Assembly: GCA_037903355.1 (NCBI GenBank)
Contig: JBAJFE010000025.1
Coordinates: 434,001 to 498,000, forward strand
Direction: 5' to 3'
DNA: 64,000 nt
Source of the DNA: Trichuris trichiura
Taxonomy: Eukaryota; Nematoda; Enoplea; Trichinellida; Trichuridae
In this document: positions 13,001 to 23,941 of the stretch, in pieces
How the letters are laid out: each line of letters begins with the position of its first letter
Position numbering within the stretch: position 1 is the stretch's first letter
Notes under the pieces: model-generated
The model's database searches: none
What the model was told of the DNA's origin: nothing
Seen by the model: only the letters and a program-made list of their open reading frames with translations
Made by a program: the position numbers and the translations under genes

Positions 13001-16000
13001 GTGCTGGCACGCCCCTTATGTGGAACTGGTGCTTTAAACCGCGGGAGACTTGGGTCGTTTTAAAGGAGATGCGACATTATTTTAAAAAGGGGCGGGGGCG
13101 GAAAACGGGGGCGGGGGAGGAGGGTCAGGTACTGGGGACGGCGGAAGGGGAGGAACAAAGGGAAGAAAGAAAGAAAGAGTGGGAAAAAAAGAATGAAGGG
13201 GGGAGGGCAAGGGAATTAACCGGGCTGGGGAAACTTCCAAGTCACCGAGGTGCATCGTTATCGTCCCTGTACAGGCGATTCTTGCAGGCGGCAGCAGTTG
13301 GTGGCCCTGATGATGTTGGTCCAGGTGTCACTGATTGCGATGCCACCGTCCCTGTTAATGTTGGAATTGAACTTTATATGAAGTGCTTCCTTCATCTTCC
13401 TAATCGTAAGGTGCCTTTCCTTGCACAGCACTTTTGCACGCAGTTGACCCGTGCATTGCGCTGCGTGCTGTGCCACCGCTGAACTCTGGCTGGCTTTCTC
13501 CATGGCAACTCGCGGATCTAGTGTGGGCGGACGGCCACGTGACGTGATGGACGGTTCTCCGTTCAAACGGTTGACTGCGTTCCTGTACCTGGTTAAGGAC
13601 CTCATGTGTTCCTGCAACCTGTGTGCCAGCGTATAACATGTTTCACCAATGTACGTACATGAACATCCACACTTGATTTCATAAACTACCCCAGGGCACT
13701 GGTCCGGAGGTACTCTTTCTTGGTCATTCCGTAATATTGAACGGAGGCTTGGGTTTCCTTTGAACCAGACTTGGAAGCCTAGTCTGTTCCTGAGCCTTCT
13801 GATTTTTTCGTTGCCAACCGTTTGAACGGAGAACCGTCCATCACGTCACGTAGCCGTCCGCCCACACTGGATCTGCGAGTTGCCATGGAGAAAGCCAGCC
13901 AGAGTTCAGCGGTGGCACAGCACGCAGCGCAATGCACGGGTCAACTGCGTGCAAAAGTGCTGTGCAAGGAAAGGCACTTTACGATTAGGAAGATGAAAGA
14001 AGCACTTTATATAAAGTTCAATTCCAACATTAACAGGGACGGTGGCATCGCAATCAGTGACACCTGGAGCAACATCATCAGGGCTACCAACTGCTGCTGC
14101 CTACAAGAATCGCCTGTACAGAGACGATAACGGTGCACCTCGGTGACTTGGAAGTTTCCCCAGCCCGGTTAATTCCCTTGCCCCCCGCCCCCTCTTCCTT
14201 TTTCCCACTCCTTCTTTCTTTCTTCCCTTTGTTCCTCCCCTTCCGCCGTCCCCAGTACCTGACTCCCTGCCCCCGTTTTCCGCTCCCCCCTTTTTAAAAT
14301 AATGCCGCATCTCCTTTAAAACGACCTAAGTCTCCCGCGGTTTAAAACACCAGTCCCACATAAGGGGCGTGCCAGAACTCACTCTGTCATTTACCTGCGC
14401 TGAAGACGGGGACAGGTGATCCCCGAAAGCTTTGCAATTAAACAATTTTTGAACAGGTAGCTTTTCCGTACAATAATATTGAGAATCATATTCTTTAAAA
14501 AATAAATACATAATTGCATGTCAACTTTGGCAGACAAACTTTGCGCATGCTGACAACTGAACAAGAGCGCGAAAAAGGAATTTGGTTTTACTTCAACAGC
14601 TAACTGATTTCATGATTTCAGAACATGCCGGCAACTTTCCTCCAGAAACAAAAGCTACAATACTTTACACATATTTCGAAAAGACGGGGTGTCTTTTAAT
14701 AGGTTTTGATTGTTTCATGGTTATTCCTTGGTTCACGGCTTCAGCCTGTTTGATGTGTCAGTAAATAAACTTCAAAATGCACTACCAGCGAACGGGTGAG
14801 CAAATTGTTAGAGAAAATACAGAACAATTCTATACCAAACGTTTCTGAACTGCTCTTGTTCCGTCGTCAGCGGTGTAAGGGAGGAGGTGTTTATTCGGTA
14901 AGGTGGTTAAATAGGTACTTGGGAGCAATGGGGGCAAATTAGTTCGGCAAGGAATAGCATTGGTATTTATTAATTAGTGCACTCCATACCTCGCTTACCG
15001 CTACCCCATTGTTCTTCTAGATAAAAAGCTCGAGTCTTTATACTGCTCTCGCTCATGGGAGTTCTATAGGTCCAACAACAGGCAAGTGCGCACTCCTACG
15101 TTTAATAATACAGATAAAACAGTCGTCACTCTCAGCTTGCAAGTGCTAAACAACGCTGAAAAGACGGCTTTAGGTAAAAGGTTATAATTTTCTTCTCACT
15201 CCCAAGAACCCTCCTATTTTAGATATCATTTCCTCCCCTGAACACAGCCTCGCGTACACTGATTCTAAAGTAACGAATGAAATTAAAGAATACATTTCGA
15301 GCCTCGTGTTATGCAATAATAATCGTCTGACCACTAATCTGAGCCACTCGGAACGCGGTATTATTAAAAATCTAAAATCAAGAACAGTTATTGTTATTAC
15401 GAAGGTTGATAAAGGTAATACCGTCCTTATACTAGACCGATTCATTTATATACAAAAGATTAACGAACTCCCGGGTAACTCTATTTACTGTACGATTAAA
15501 CAAGACCCGACAGATAAGACGCGAAAATTTTTTCTTAACGTATTAAACGCTTTCGCTAATGAAACCCAAGATCCGGTACTACCTAAAATAAGCCGCAGTC
15601 TTTTATACACTAGTAACACTAGGTCCGCTGAACTTTACGGTTCCCAAAATCGATAAGCCAAGGATCCCTTTAAGACCTGTTGTTTCGAGCATTCACAGCA
15701 TGACTTCCAGACTCTGTTCATATCTAAAAACCTTAATACAACCTTTAACCGGTAAACGTAATTCCAATGCTAAAAACTGTAAAGAATTCTGTTCGGCACT
15801 AAAAGACGTAAAACTTCAACCCATCGATCTCATGGTAAGTTATGATGTCAAAGATCTTTTTAAAAGTATTCCCCCAAAGTACGCAATCAAACTCTAATAA
15901 ATGCAAACGACACCATTCTGCTGAGAACCAAACTAAACCCAACCCACATAACAAAATTAGTATCCTTCTGCACGCACGAAGGCAACTACTTCAGGTTCCA

Positions 16001-19000
16001 AGACGGTTTCTTCTCACAAAAAGATGGAACACCCATGAAAAGCCCATTCTCTTCCATACTTGCTGAGATCTTCATGGAACATCTCGAGGAAAAAGCCTTC
16101 AGCACTCGGCAAGATTTTGACGCTCCTATCCTTTTCAAAAGATACGTGGACGACATCTTTGCCATCATGAAATCAGGCAGCGAAGAAACTCTCCTGGAAC
16201 ACCTAAATAGTCTCTTTCCTAAACTGATAATTCTAACCATTGAGAAAGAAAACAACTTTAGACTTCTTTTTCTAGATGTGTTAGTTATAAAACAAGGGAA
16301 TAAATCAAAGCAATGGTTTATGGAAAGCCCACTCACTCCGACCAGCACTTATATTTTTCTTCTCCTCACCCCGTATAAGTTAAAAGAGGAATAGTAAAGG
16401 GAATGGTTGACCGGGCCCTAACAGTATGTGATCTCAAATATTTAAACGCTGACTTAAACCATATTTTAAACACATTTCGCAGTAATAGGTACCACAGTAA
16501 ATTCATCACTTCCATTATTAGACAAAGTCAACTAAAAAAATCTTTACCACCGTCCCCACTCAATAATCAGCAACACCCCGATCTGATTCGCCCGTACTAT
16601 AGTGGCTAAAGCGAAAAGATTAAGAAGTTTTAAATTTCAACGTTCAAATCTTCGTTTGATTGTGAGAAATGCTAAAATCAAAATTCTTCTTGACAGCAGA
16701 CCCGGCGTCATTTACGAAATAAAGTGTGGTTGCAACGCCTCCCTACATAGGAGAAACGGGCAACACTTTACTTCACAGACTCGGCCAACACATGAAAAAT
16801 GTGTTGACGTATAAGAACGCTGAACGGAGACTCGATGGGGAACCGACTACCGGCCCTGGACGCCCACCGACAACGAACTCTCGAAACGCCACGGAGAACG
16901 CGATCAAAGCCTCCGTAATCGTGGAGCACGCATCTCAGTGCGCATTCGACCTGCGACCGAAGATAATCTGCCACAAGAGCCTTTTTCACCTAAGGCTTGT
17001 AAAGGAGGCGCTTTCATCAAAAGCAATTCCACCATCAATCGGAACAATGGAGTAGCGGTTGGCAAGGTATGGGCTGCGCTGATTAATAAATTCCAGCGCT
17101 GTTCCTTTCTCTACCAAATCGCATCCATTGTTCCCATGTGCCTGCTTAACCATCTTACCGAATAAACACATCCTCCCATACACCGCTGACGACGGAACAA
17201 GAGCACTTTCGAAACTTAAGGTATTCAATCGTTCTGTATTTTGCTCTAACAATGTACTCATCCATTCGCTGGTAGGGCATTTTGATGTTTATTTACTGAC
17301 ACATCAAACAGACCAAAGCCGTGAACCGAAGATCAAGCATGAATACTTTACACATGTCATATTCAGTCGATAAACTAACAGCAACACAAAAGTTTGACAG
17401 CATAAATTTTATTTACGGGGTGAGCCATTCAGAAAATTCAACTTCCGCTCTGAAGTTTTCAGGTTTCATCAGGGGGATGTTATCCTGTATTACCGCTGAA
17501 GACCGGGTCGAGGTTGAGACCAGAAAAGCTCCAGATTGAAAGTTGAATTTTTTGAACGGGTGTTGCTGTAAATAGAATTGACACTATCCCCCTGCTGAGA
17601 CTTGCCCTGCAGTTAGATTGATGGCCCTCCCGTGACATGTTGATGTACAGGCGCATGACCAGCGCCACCTGACATGCTCTGTCCGAAGTCAATATTGACC
17701 ACTGTGATGCACACGTAATAGTCCATTCGTCCCAGATGATGAGGGACTTGGACCAATCATGTGATGCTGACAGGACAGGCAAGGCTATATAAAGAAGCCT
17801 TCGCGGAGGGCGAGAGGTGACTGCCGTTGTCAAGGACTGACGAACGGTTGACGTATCAGCAGACGAATAAACTTTCTTTCCTTTTACGCGTGAACGCGGA
17901 AAATGTCGGAATGGGAAACCACACTGTCAGCCCGTCATAAAATTCCATGTGCTTAAAACTGTTTGGTGTATTCGCGAATGCCAATTTTAAGATGACATGA
18001 TTGGCCAAACAGCATCGTAAACTATCAATAATATTACTTCCAAAAATGGAACGCACATTCGCAAGTGAGCTTTACGTAGAAACGTAATTAGAACTGGAGC
18101 GTTTAACGAAATTGAAAACTGGTCAGGAAAACTGAAATTCCTAACCCTCAATGGATTGAAAGCACATTGAGACTTTTGTGGCAGTTTTGCATTTATAGCT
18201 TATAAATAAGGGATGCATTTGAACCACGAAAGTCTTTTTGTACCTTTGATCCACAGGAAGTGTGATCCATCAAGCTTTTCGACCTTTCGAAATTTTTGCC
18301 CTAACCTGCTGCTAATGAATGGAGTAAAATTATGGAACAATTGCATACACATCGGCAGAACATAAAAAAATTTGCGCGCCAATGAAACGCATTCTTTGCT
18401 GCAATGGACGAGCATCTGACGCACTGCTATTATCGTGTCAACCGAAAAATGCTATTCAGAATTGTGTAAATGAAAAGTTAGAATTACGTTGAGATAATAT
18501 GAACTAGACAAACCTTTCCAGCTGATATTCGAACATACCAGGGGCACAATGCTTCATCACCTAGATAACATCAAAATGTATGCTTGACGCAACAAATAAC
18601 ATAATACCTGTATGTGAGCTTCCGAAGAAATGGCGCAAGCCCAACGAATAATCGCTAACTCATAGTCATTCTTGAATATGCGACTACAAAAAATTAACGT
18701 AAAAACAAGAATCGAGTTTTATTAAACATCTGAACTACTAGCAGTTAAAAAGACCTACGCAAAGGAAAGTATCTTTTACGGTTTTATAAAGTTTCCGTCA
18801 GGGAAAGCGGACTGAAATACTCATAATAAACTGCAAATTTCGAGTTAACCTACAAAGAGATTAGCCACACTGAGTTATTCTTATTCTGCGCGTAATAATA
18901 AAGATTGCGTAAAGAACGGCAGACCAAAAGCATCGTTTACGCACCATTCGCACATAATAGAGTAAAGGACGGCGTCATCGACCTCATATCTAAAGTAAAC

Positions 19001-21238
19001 AATATAACAATTTCCTATATGAGAAAAGGTTGACTTGCCCAAATTGTTTGAAATCTTTCTTGCACTTCAATGTTAAACCGCTGTCCGTATTTTTGCCGTT
19101 CTAATAAAGAAGAAATTCTCAGCTCGCTCAGAATTGTAAAATGAGGCTGCATATTACCAACACCAAAACTTTTCTACTTCCGGCATCTTTTGGTGAGAAT
19201 ACTTCTTGCAACTGGAAATTAAACACGCTATTGTAAGCACAGGTGAATAATGTCAAGCTCTCTTCTCACTTCGTCTTTGTAAAAAACTTCGTCGACGCCG
19301 TACTTGCTCTTGAAGTGGTCTTTGCCGAAAATCCTTTAAAAAAAGCATATGCACACTTTCAAAGCACTCAACTTGTTAAGGCGCGCGGAGCTTTTCAAGC
19401 GCCATCTATCAACGCATGATGAAACCGCAATCAAAGCTGTTCGTTTGCCAATTTAATATGGGCAGCGCACCATTGTTGTTCGTGAAATAGAAGCGATAAC
19501 TGAGAAACCCCGTACGAAGAAAGAAAAATGAACAACCTTGTTTCTTGAATCAGAAGATCAACTATGAAACAACCCAAGCCTGTTAAAAGACATCCTGTCT
19601 TTCGAAACAACCTTGTTTCTTCAACAAATTATGATTCTCACCAGCAACTTGCATTTGCTTATGCAGAGTAACTATCAACAAAATTATCACTACTTGTTGC
19701 AAGATATTCATGGCCGCATAACTGACTTCCGACTAAGCAAAGAAGTTTCGCGCCATCCATAAACATGACAACAAATGGAAGCGGCAGAACAGTTTGTGTG
19801 CACATCCGTTGGGCGTCAGCCAAATGCTGTACATGCTAGGGCCCATCTCGGCTATCACGTCGGCTGTCGCTTAATCGCAATGCTTATACTGAACTAACTT
19901 GCGTCTGGCTTAATAACTGATCCAGCGTAGAACCCGGCAGCAATACTGGCAATATGTATATCAATGAAAGACTCTTAGATTAGCATATAATTTTTTTTCA
20001 ACAACTATTAATGTGGTTGCTTGACCAACTATATACATGTATATTTATGTCTTAACTTCCTTTTGTTTTCCCTCCATTTGACTTCTTAATTATGCTGTAT
20101 TCATTTTTACTCAGACACGGTTCAGTGAATAGACTGTCAGGGGTAGCCCACGCCTTCACTACAACATGCTAGCCTGAAGATGCAACTTGACAACTGCTTA
20201 CGTTGCATAGTGATCATCGCTTTACAAATAGGTCATTCGTGGAAGTTAGCTACGCAACGGGTTCGCAGCCCCCGTTTCCCCAACTGCCAAATCGTCTGTT
20301 GATTGGCATCTAAGCGCGGCAACTTGTCAGCTAAAATTCCTTTCCCACACGGGTGGCCTCTTTTCCCGTTCATCCGCGCCGTTTTTTACGCTGACAGTTT
20401 CGGCGAGCACTTGCTCTTCTTTCGGTATCTTCCCGTTCCGTGTTCTGTCAACATCCTTCCGAGTCTCACCATTGTACAGAACATATCCATAAACGCTCAT
20501 ATATATTTTTTCGCGTTATTGCCGTTTGCTCTGAATAAACGGTATCGTGCTGAAACTGAGAGTACCGAAATCATCATCGACAATACTGTCTCATTTTGCT
20601 AATTCTCCACTACATATAACGTATAAATCAAACATTATTACAGCGATGCATAAATAATGATTACTATTACCCTCAAGGAATGTTTAAATGTAAACTCATA
20701 TATTTACTGATAGATAGAGACCCTTTTTTGTCGCGGCTGAGCCTCGCACTCAATGTTAACTATATACTAACAGACTTAAGCGGCGCATATTGTATGGAAC
20801 TGGTAAAGTATTAAGAAAGGGGGCAACAGATTTGATCTCCTTACTTTCCGTGCCAAATAGCATAGCTGTCCTCCAACCTTGGCATGAACAAATAGGATTT
20901 CCCAGTTTTAACGCAAACTGCACCTTCAAATTCCGGTTCGACAACCCCGAATGTCCAAAAGAAAAAGGATTCCTGGACACAAACGTTTCCTCACAATTAA
21001 CAAGTAGCAATCATTAGGCGCTATATACCTGCTGGAATATGTGACCATCTCCCACAATTATATCCGTATTATATAGTGGCTGTTCGGGGCCACCTTCCAA
21101 GAATATTATACCCGAAGAGTCGCCGGTCGCTGCTTGTATAGTGCTGCATAGACGTCTACGATTTTCAGCAAAAAGGCCAGGATCGGCATTTTCCCAACAA
21201 ACCGCACGGGAAGTATGTTCTTCCTCCTCTTCCGACAT
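7006..21238 (-). CDS. PEPD: Xaa-Pro dipeptidase (prolidase), 494 residues, 14 exons
   Basis: Cytosolic metallopeptidase that cleaves X-Pro dipeptides, important in proline recycling and collagen turnover. Exons: 21029-21238, 20845-20972, 19270-19333, 19158-19211, 19039-19100, 18945-18989, 18608-18683, 18514-18560, 12771-12839, 12499-12725, 11873-12057, 11710-11817, 7185-7268, 7006-7131. All phases agree and the total is 1,485 nt, matching the usual family length (about 493). Landmarks: [10 protein letters not shown] near residue 71; NTDSG; the two metal-binding Asp in LIDMG and FASDVTS; His in [17 protein letters not shown]; Glu in TVEPG; Glu in RIEDN. All five dinuclear-metal ligands are present. 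The exon at 19039 uses a GC donor (gcaagt). Most introns are about 50 nt, but three are large (12840-18513, 7269-11709, 19334-20844), and the first two carry mobile elements. Confidence 0.95.
8335..8751 (-). CDS. Doubtful nested open frame in a prolidase intron
   Basis: An open frame of 138 residues on the minus strand, inside a long intron. It is basic and Ser/Thr-rich with a Lys/Arg cluster (GSRRKRSD) and no domain I recognise. A 96-residue plus-strand frame overlaps it, so at least one is accidental. The local sequence is less AT-rich than the flanks, which can by itself open frames. Listed only because of its length. Confidence 0.15.
   Translation of the reverse strand: MIETTGQYRKSKILYSKRSNVLRHAKRTAFSIHTKTNYYFVTAEDESKPRPSAPGAKGSFSNGDKTINTRHILKLSKLRKPTITCSQSTQQCGSRRKRSDSVYLYVKFLSPTEANLYVLQTIGSVLKCNVIALKTVFL
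8958..9022. repeat. AT-dinucleotide hairpin
   Basis: Near-perfect inverted repeat: arms reading TTGAGGATTACAGATCC and its complement flank an (AT)n core of about 30 nt. Confidence 0.9.
9035..9085. repeat. Second AT-dinucleotide hairpin
   Basis: The arms ACAAAATGGAnTGA and complement flank an (AT)n run, directly after the first AT hairpin. The arms differ in sequence from the first hairpin. Confidence 0.85.
9090..10500. repeat. Pyrimidine-rich degenerate tandem repeat
   Basis: A T/C-rich strand with recurring words such as cgtatccac, ttttgttcc (9100-9660) and gaatcttcttcatt (10070-10450), spaced irregularly. Long plus frames here (9188-9397, 9465-9821) are low-complexity Phe/Leu/Ser/Pro strings from base composition, not genes. 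Confidence 0.6.
11393..11570. mobile_element. Short palindromic Penelope-derived element
   Basis: Inverted arms begin with CCCATTTATA at the left and end with its complement near 11570. The middle holds two head-to-head hammerhead-like cores sharing one central hairpin (CGGTAA...TTACCG, about 11454-11520). To the right, the reverse complement reads TAACAGGTACG...TTTTCATGATAG, resembling the asymmetric edge of the other copies. I could not fix a target duplication; TTATCAC occurs on both sides. Confidence 0.55.
11426..11454 (-). ncRNA. Hammerhead-like core
   Basis: The minus strand reads CTGACGA, one extra T, helix II (GGGTC/GACCC), then GAAAA. Helix I would be the central hairpin of the palindrome. 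A degenerate mirror copy (CTCACGA) follows on the plus strand near 11521. Confidence 0.4.
12949..12979 (-). ncRNA. Hammerhead-like core, left arm
   Basis: The minus strand reads CTGAAGA, C, helix II (GGGGA/TCCCC with a 7-nt loop), then GAAAGC. The same core occurs mirrored in the right arm. Confidence 0.4.
13260..13806 (-). pseudogene. PLE endonuclease (GIY-YIG) fragment, left arm
   Basis: The minus-strand frame reads through [48 protein letters not shown] and on to [16 protein letters not shown]. This is the C-terminal third of a Penelope-type protein. The reverse transcriptase part is absent, so it cannot be an active element by itself. Confidence 0.75.
13812..14130 (+). pseudogene. PLE endonuclease C-terminal fragment, right arm
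   Basis: The plus-strand frame begins [11 protein letters not shown] and ends LQESPVQRR. It is nearly identical to the end of the left-arm frame but lacks the GIY-YIG core, so it is an even shorter 5'-truncated copy. Confidence 0.7.
14400..14430 (+). ncRNA. Hammerhead-like core, right arm
   Basis: CTGAAGA, C, helix II (GGGGA/TCCCC), GAAAGC. It is the exact mirror of the copy at 12949-12979. Confidence 0.4.
14730..14910 (-). repeat. Left terminal inverted repeat of the PLE
   Basis: This is the reverse complement of 17146-17327, with perhaps 15 percent mismatches by eye. It runs from GGTTCACGGC to TTCGGTAAGGTGGTTAA. Confidence 0.85.
14841..14870 (-). ncRNA. Hammerhead-like core in left PLE repeat
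   Basis: The minus strand reads CTGACGA, C, helix II (GGAAC with GTTC), then a GAAAC box. It pairs by position with the core in the right repeat. Confidence 0.35.
15050..17100 (+). pseudogene. Penelope-type reverse transcriptase/endonuclease, frameshifted
   Basis: Read in order across at least four frame changes (about 15178, 15630, 15890, 16305): [12 protein letters not shown] (finger region), [31 protein letters not shown], then [13 protein letters not shown], then [11 protein letters not shown] (the catalytic YVDD box), then [15 protein letters not shown], and [10 protein letters not shown] with [16 protein letters not shown] (GIY-YIG), ending HASQC...VKEAL. This is the normal PLE domain order, with reverse transcriptase before GIY-YIG. 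Penelope-like elements prime reverse transcription at a nicked target. The frame breaks make this copy inactive. Confidence 0.9.
17146..17327 (+). repeat. Right terminal inverted repeat of the PLE
   Basis: Partner of 14730-14910. It contains CTGACGA...GAAAC (17186-17215) and CTCATCCATTCGCTGGTAGG (17258-17277). Confidence 0.85.
17186..17215 (+). ncRNA. Hammerhead-like core in right PLE repeat
   Basis: CTGACGA, C, helix II (GGAA/TTTC), GAAAC, in the sense orientation downstream of the reverse transcriptase. Helices I and III are not clear by eye. Confidence 0.38.
17408..17560. mobile_element. Degenerate Penelope-derived palindrome
   Basis: Imperfect inverted arms around a central spacer: CAGAAAATTCAACTT...CTGAAGTTTTC on the left against GAAAAGCTCCAG...AAGTTGAATTTTTTG on the right. 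A core CTGAAGA...GAAAAGC lies at 17496-17529. It follows the large PLE by about 50 nt. Confidence 0.5.
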
Positions 21239-21486
21239 GGAATTGCTACGAAGCACTTTTAAGCAAAAGCGAAGAAAAGTAAAAAATGCTGTATTCGCGT
21301 GCATGACAACGCAACAATAAAAGGTAAGCACACAAGAACACGCATACGTATAGTTGAAACAGTTCATTCAAGAGTAAATTCGTTCGTTTAATAAACGTGT
21401 TGACGTCGTGATGGAAAAATCACCGTTCAACGTATTGTAACTGAAAACTTCGCTAGCATATTCCTATCTATATATAAGCGCAGCGT

Positions 21487-23941
21487 TCATTGGTGGGCAC
21501 ACTGCACTCGAGAGCCATGCATGCCATTGCCCCCGTCCTCTTCTTCATCCATATAAGCTTCTCGCCGATTTCCGGGACCGCCTGAGGAAAACAAAAAAAC
21601 ATTGAGAACACTACTTATGCGTATAGTATTTCTAATATATTACCAACGTTGGCCGTATGTGAGGATTCGTAATGAAGCAGCCTAACCTCTTCAGCGTCTT
21701 CAGGCTTTGGAGTCTTCGTTGGATGTGGTAGTAGAGTCGCGATTTTCTTAAACAAAAAAGCAAACAATCTCTATAATTGGCAATGAACAACAGCGTACGG
21801 CGATTTCAGCTTTAGTTGCAAATGACGTCAGTACAGGAAACACAACTTCGAAGTGAATGAATAAGTTTCCTTTGTAGTGACTCTTAGGCACCGGCATTCC
21901 TTCACCTGGCACCATCCAGACTGAATCTAAATAAAAGATAAACTATTTTCGATACTGCACGATGCAACAACTTCAATTTTAAACGAGCACTCTGCTTGAA
22001 CGTTATATATTATTGTTACCAGGTTCAATGATTTCTCCTGGCGTATTGTAGATGATCAAGTCGGTGTTGTTCAATAGACGTATACTAGTTTTGAAACCAC
22101 ACAAGGCATCCGACAAGCCAATGCTATACTTCATGTGTAAGTCATTTTTGTCGCGAACGAACACTTCGTGGTCCTTTCCTTGCAGAACGATTACGACATT
22201 TCCCGGCTGAACGCCAGGCTAAAACAAGCGTAAATGAAAAAAGGAAAAGTTCAAAAATGCAGTTAAAGACATATTTTCTTGGGGATTCCATTCCCTACTT
22301 GAACATACGGTCATCATTGTCTTTGAATTATAAACCTTTTAGCGAAAGGTTTGAAAAAGAAGGTTGCCAAAGAAGACTCATAAGAATGGCGACATTTGGA
22401 ACGCGTTCCTTCTTTATTGATCTGGTTTTTACGAAAGTGAAAAAACGGGGTCATCTTCACGGTTTTTCTTGGCTGATAGTAACTTGTGCCAAAACGAATT
22501 GCTTCGTATTTACTCTTTTGGTTATTTTCTGCGAACAAGTTTCTTACGCTTATGAAGTTTTATGAAGTCAAGAAAAACAACGAAACGAAATGAAAATTTT
22601 AAAACTTTATTGGGTGACGTACATCCTTTTAATCGTGAAGTTAAGTCCGCGTAAACGCTTTTCAGGGACGTTGAACTGGTAAGTCTAAGAAAGTATGTCC
22701 AATAAAGTATCTAAAAGGGATAAGATTGTTAGCAGGACGTACTATGGCTGAATGAGGCAGGAATTAAATATATAAACCTCGCCTAATGTTTATGCCTATT
22801 TCTTAATATGTGTTTACAACAAAGAGAAAATAAGGCTACTTGAATTACAATAATAAAAAATAATCAAGGAAAAACTGACCTCTTGATCACCTTCTCCATA
22901 GAAGACAATTTTCTCATTTGATTGCATTCCTGGCAATATGTTTACTTCAAGAAGTTTTGCTTCGGTAATTCTCTTGTTTCCTTGACACTGCTTGCAGCGA
23001 TCTTTCTCATCAATAACAGTACCTACATTTTAATTAAAAGGCGAAAGTGAAACAAATCATGTAACCACTTTTTCTTCTTCTCACCTTCTCCGAGACAGTC
23101 TTTGCATGCCGTCTGGATTTGTTGTACCATTCCGTGACCAAGTTGACGAACAGCCACACGAACACCATGACCTCTGCAGGCAGCACACTGGACATAGCTG
23201 CCCGTCTTTCCACCCAAACTAAAAGCCATTATGCCCAATGAGCCACTGGAAGATTACCGTGAAAACATACCCATTGCACTTTGGGCATATGACTTTTTTG
23301 TTTAACTGTAATTTCGCTACTTTACCATTGTAGAGATCTTCCAATGTAACTCTGAGGGAAGAAAAACATATTTTAGGAATACGAGATACTTTGAACAAAC
23401 CTGAGCGGGTGAACGGTATCTTCGCCTCGTTCGCGACGGCGGCGACCCCCGTATCCGCAAAAATCGCCAAACATTGATCCGAACAGGCCACTGCCACCAA
23501 ATATGTGAGACATAAGATCTTCGGAGAACATGCCCGCGCCTATAATTTCACAAAATCGAGGAGACGGAAGTTCGAAAAAAGGATCTGACCTTCGTTGCCC
23601 TGTTTAAGCCCTTCAACGCCGCGACGATCGTAAAGACTGCGCTTTTCTGGATCAGAAAGAACTTCGTAAGCGAAACTGATCTCCTTGAACTGAAATCAGC
23701 AAATCGTGAAAAAAACCGAATCAGACATATGCCAATACCTTTTCGCCATGCTGCGGATTTTTGTCGGGATGAAATTCTTTTGACAACTTGTGATATGACT
23801 AAAAGCAACGAAACGGTGTTAGAACGAGAAACCAGCCCGCGCAGCTACCTTTTTTATTTCCATATCGCTAGCATTCGGCGATACATGAAGAATGTCGTAC
23901 AAAGTAGTGTCTACAGGCTGACCTTTACCTCCTCCAAACAT
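21487..23941 (-). CDS. DNAJA2: DnaJ/Hsp40 co-chaperone, DNAJA2 type, 412 residues
   Basis: Type I Hsp40 that delivers clients to Hsp70 and stimulates its ATPase. Exons: 23849-23941, 23739-23798, 23590-23689, 23401-23539, 23271-23351, 23085-23218, 22880-23022, 22020-22218, 21835-21926, 21644-21746, 21487-21581. All phases agree; 1,239 nt gives 412 residues, the length of vertebrate DNAJA2. A J domain at residues 11-77 carries HPD (EFHPDKNP). A short Gly/Phe-rich linker ([18 protein letters not shown]) follows. Four zinc-finger repeats are [25 protein letters not shown] and CKQCQGNK. The C-terminal client-binding domain includes LLPGMQ-like [12 protein letters not shown]. It ends VQCAHQ, a CaaX box for farnesylation, matching the DNAJA2 tail. 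The start ATG at 23941 gives [20 protein letters not shown]. Confidence 0.96.

Larger units (their letters stand above)
12850..14496. mobile_element. Penelope-like element: two 3' ends fused head to head, with 15-bp target duplication
   Basis: The direct repeat AGAATCATATTCTTT flanks the insert exactly (12850-12864 and 14482-14496). The left arm (about 12890-13800) encodes on the minus strand the C-terminal endonuclease part of a [21 protein letters not shown], then HRLQEHM (GIY-YIG fold), then HAAQC and KMKEALHIK. The right arm (about 13812-14460) carries a second, 5'-shorter copy on the plus strand starting at NRLNGEPS. The arms are about 600 bp inverted repeats; the unpaired part (13640-13811) belongs only to the left copy. 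This matches the inverted 5' tail often seen in PLE insertions. It sits in prolidase intron 8. Confidence 0.85.
14659..17355 (+). mobile_element. Near full-length Penelope-like element with 14-bp target duplication
   Basis: The direct repeat AATACTTTACACAT at 14659-14672 and 17342-17355 brackets a 2.67-kb insert. Its ends are inverted repeats of about 180 bp (14730-14910 and 17146-17327). Each end carries a hammerhead-like core and a tRNA-box-A-like motif. Between them lies one decayed coding region with reverse transcriptase and GIY-YIG endonuclease. It lies in prolidase intron 8, in the opposite orientation to prolidase. Confidence 0.9.

Noticed and set aside
12892..13482. 196-residue plus-strand frame
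   Set aside because: Antisense to the PLE endonuclease arm and partly a G/A-rich low-complexity stretch.
20756..21017. Frames on both strands (75-84 residues)
   Set aside because: They are shadows of prolidase exon 2 (20845-20972), whose true frame reads [13 protein letters not shown].
21239..21486. DNAJA2-PEPD as a nematode operon
   Set aside because: The 248-bp gap and same orientation allow it, but no trans-splice signal or functional link is visible, so it was left as a possibility only.
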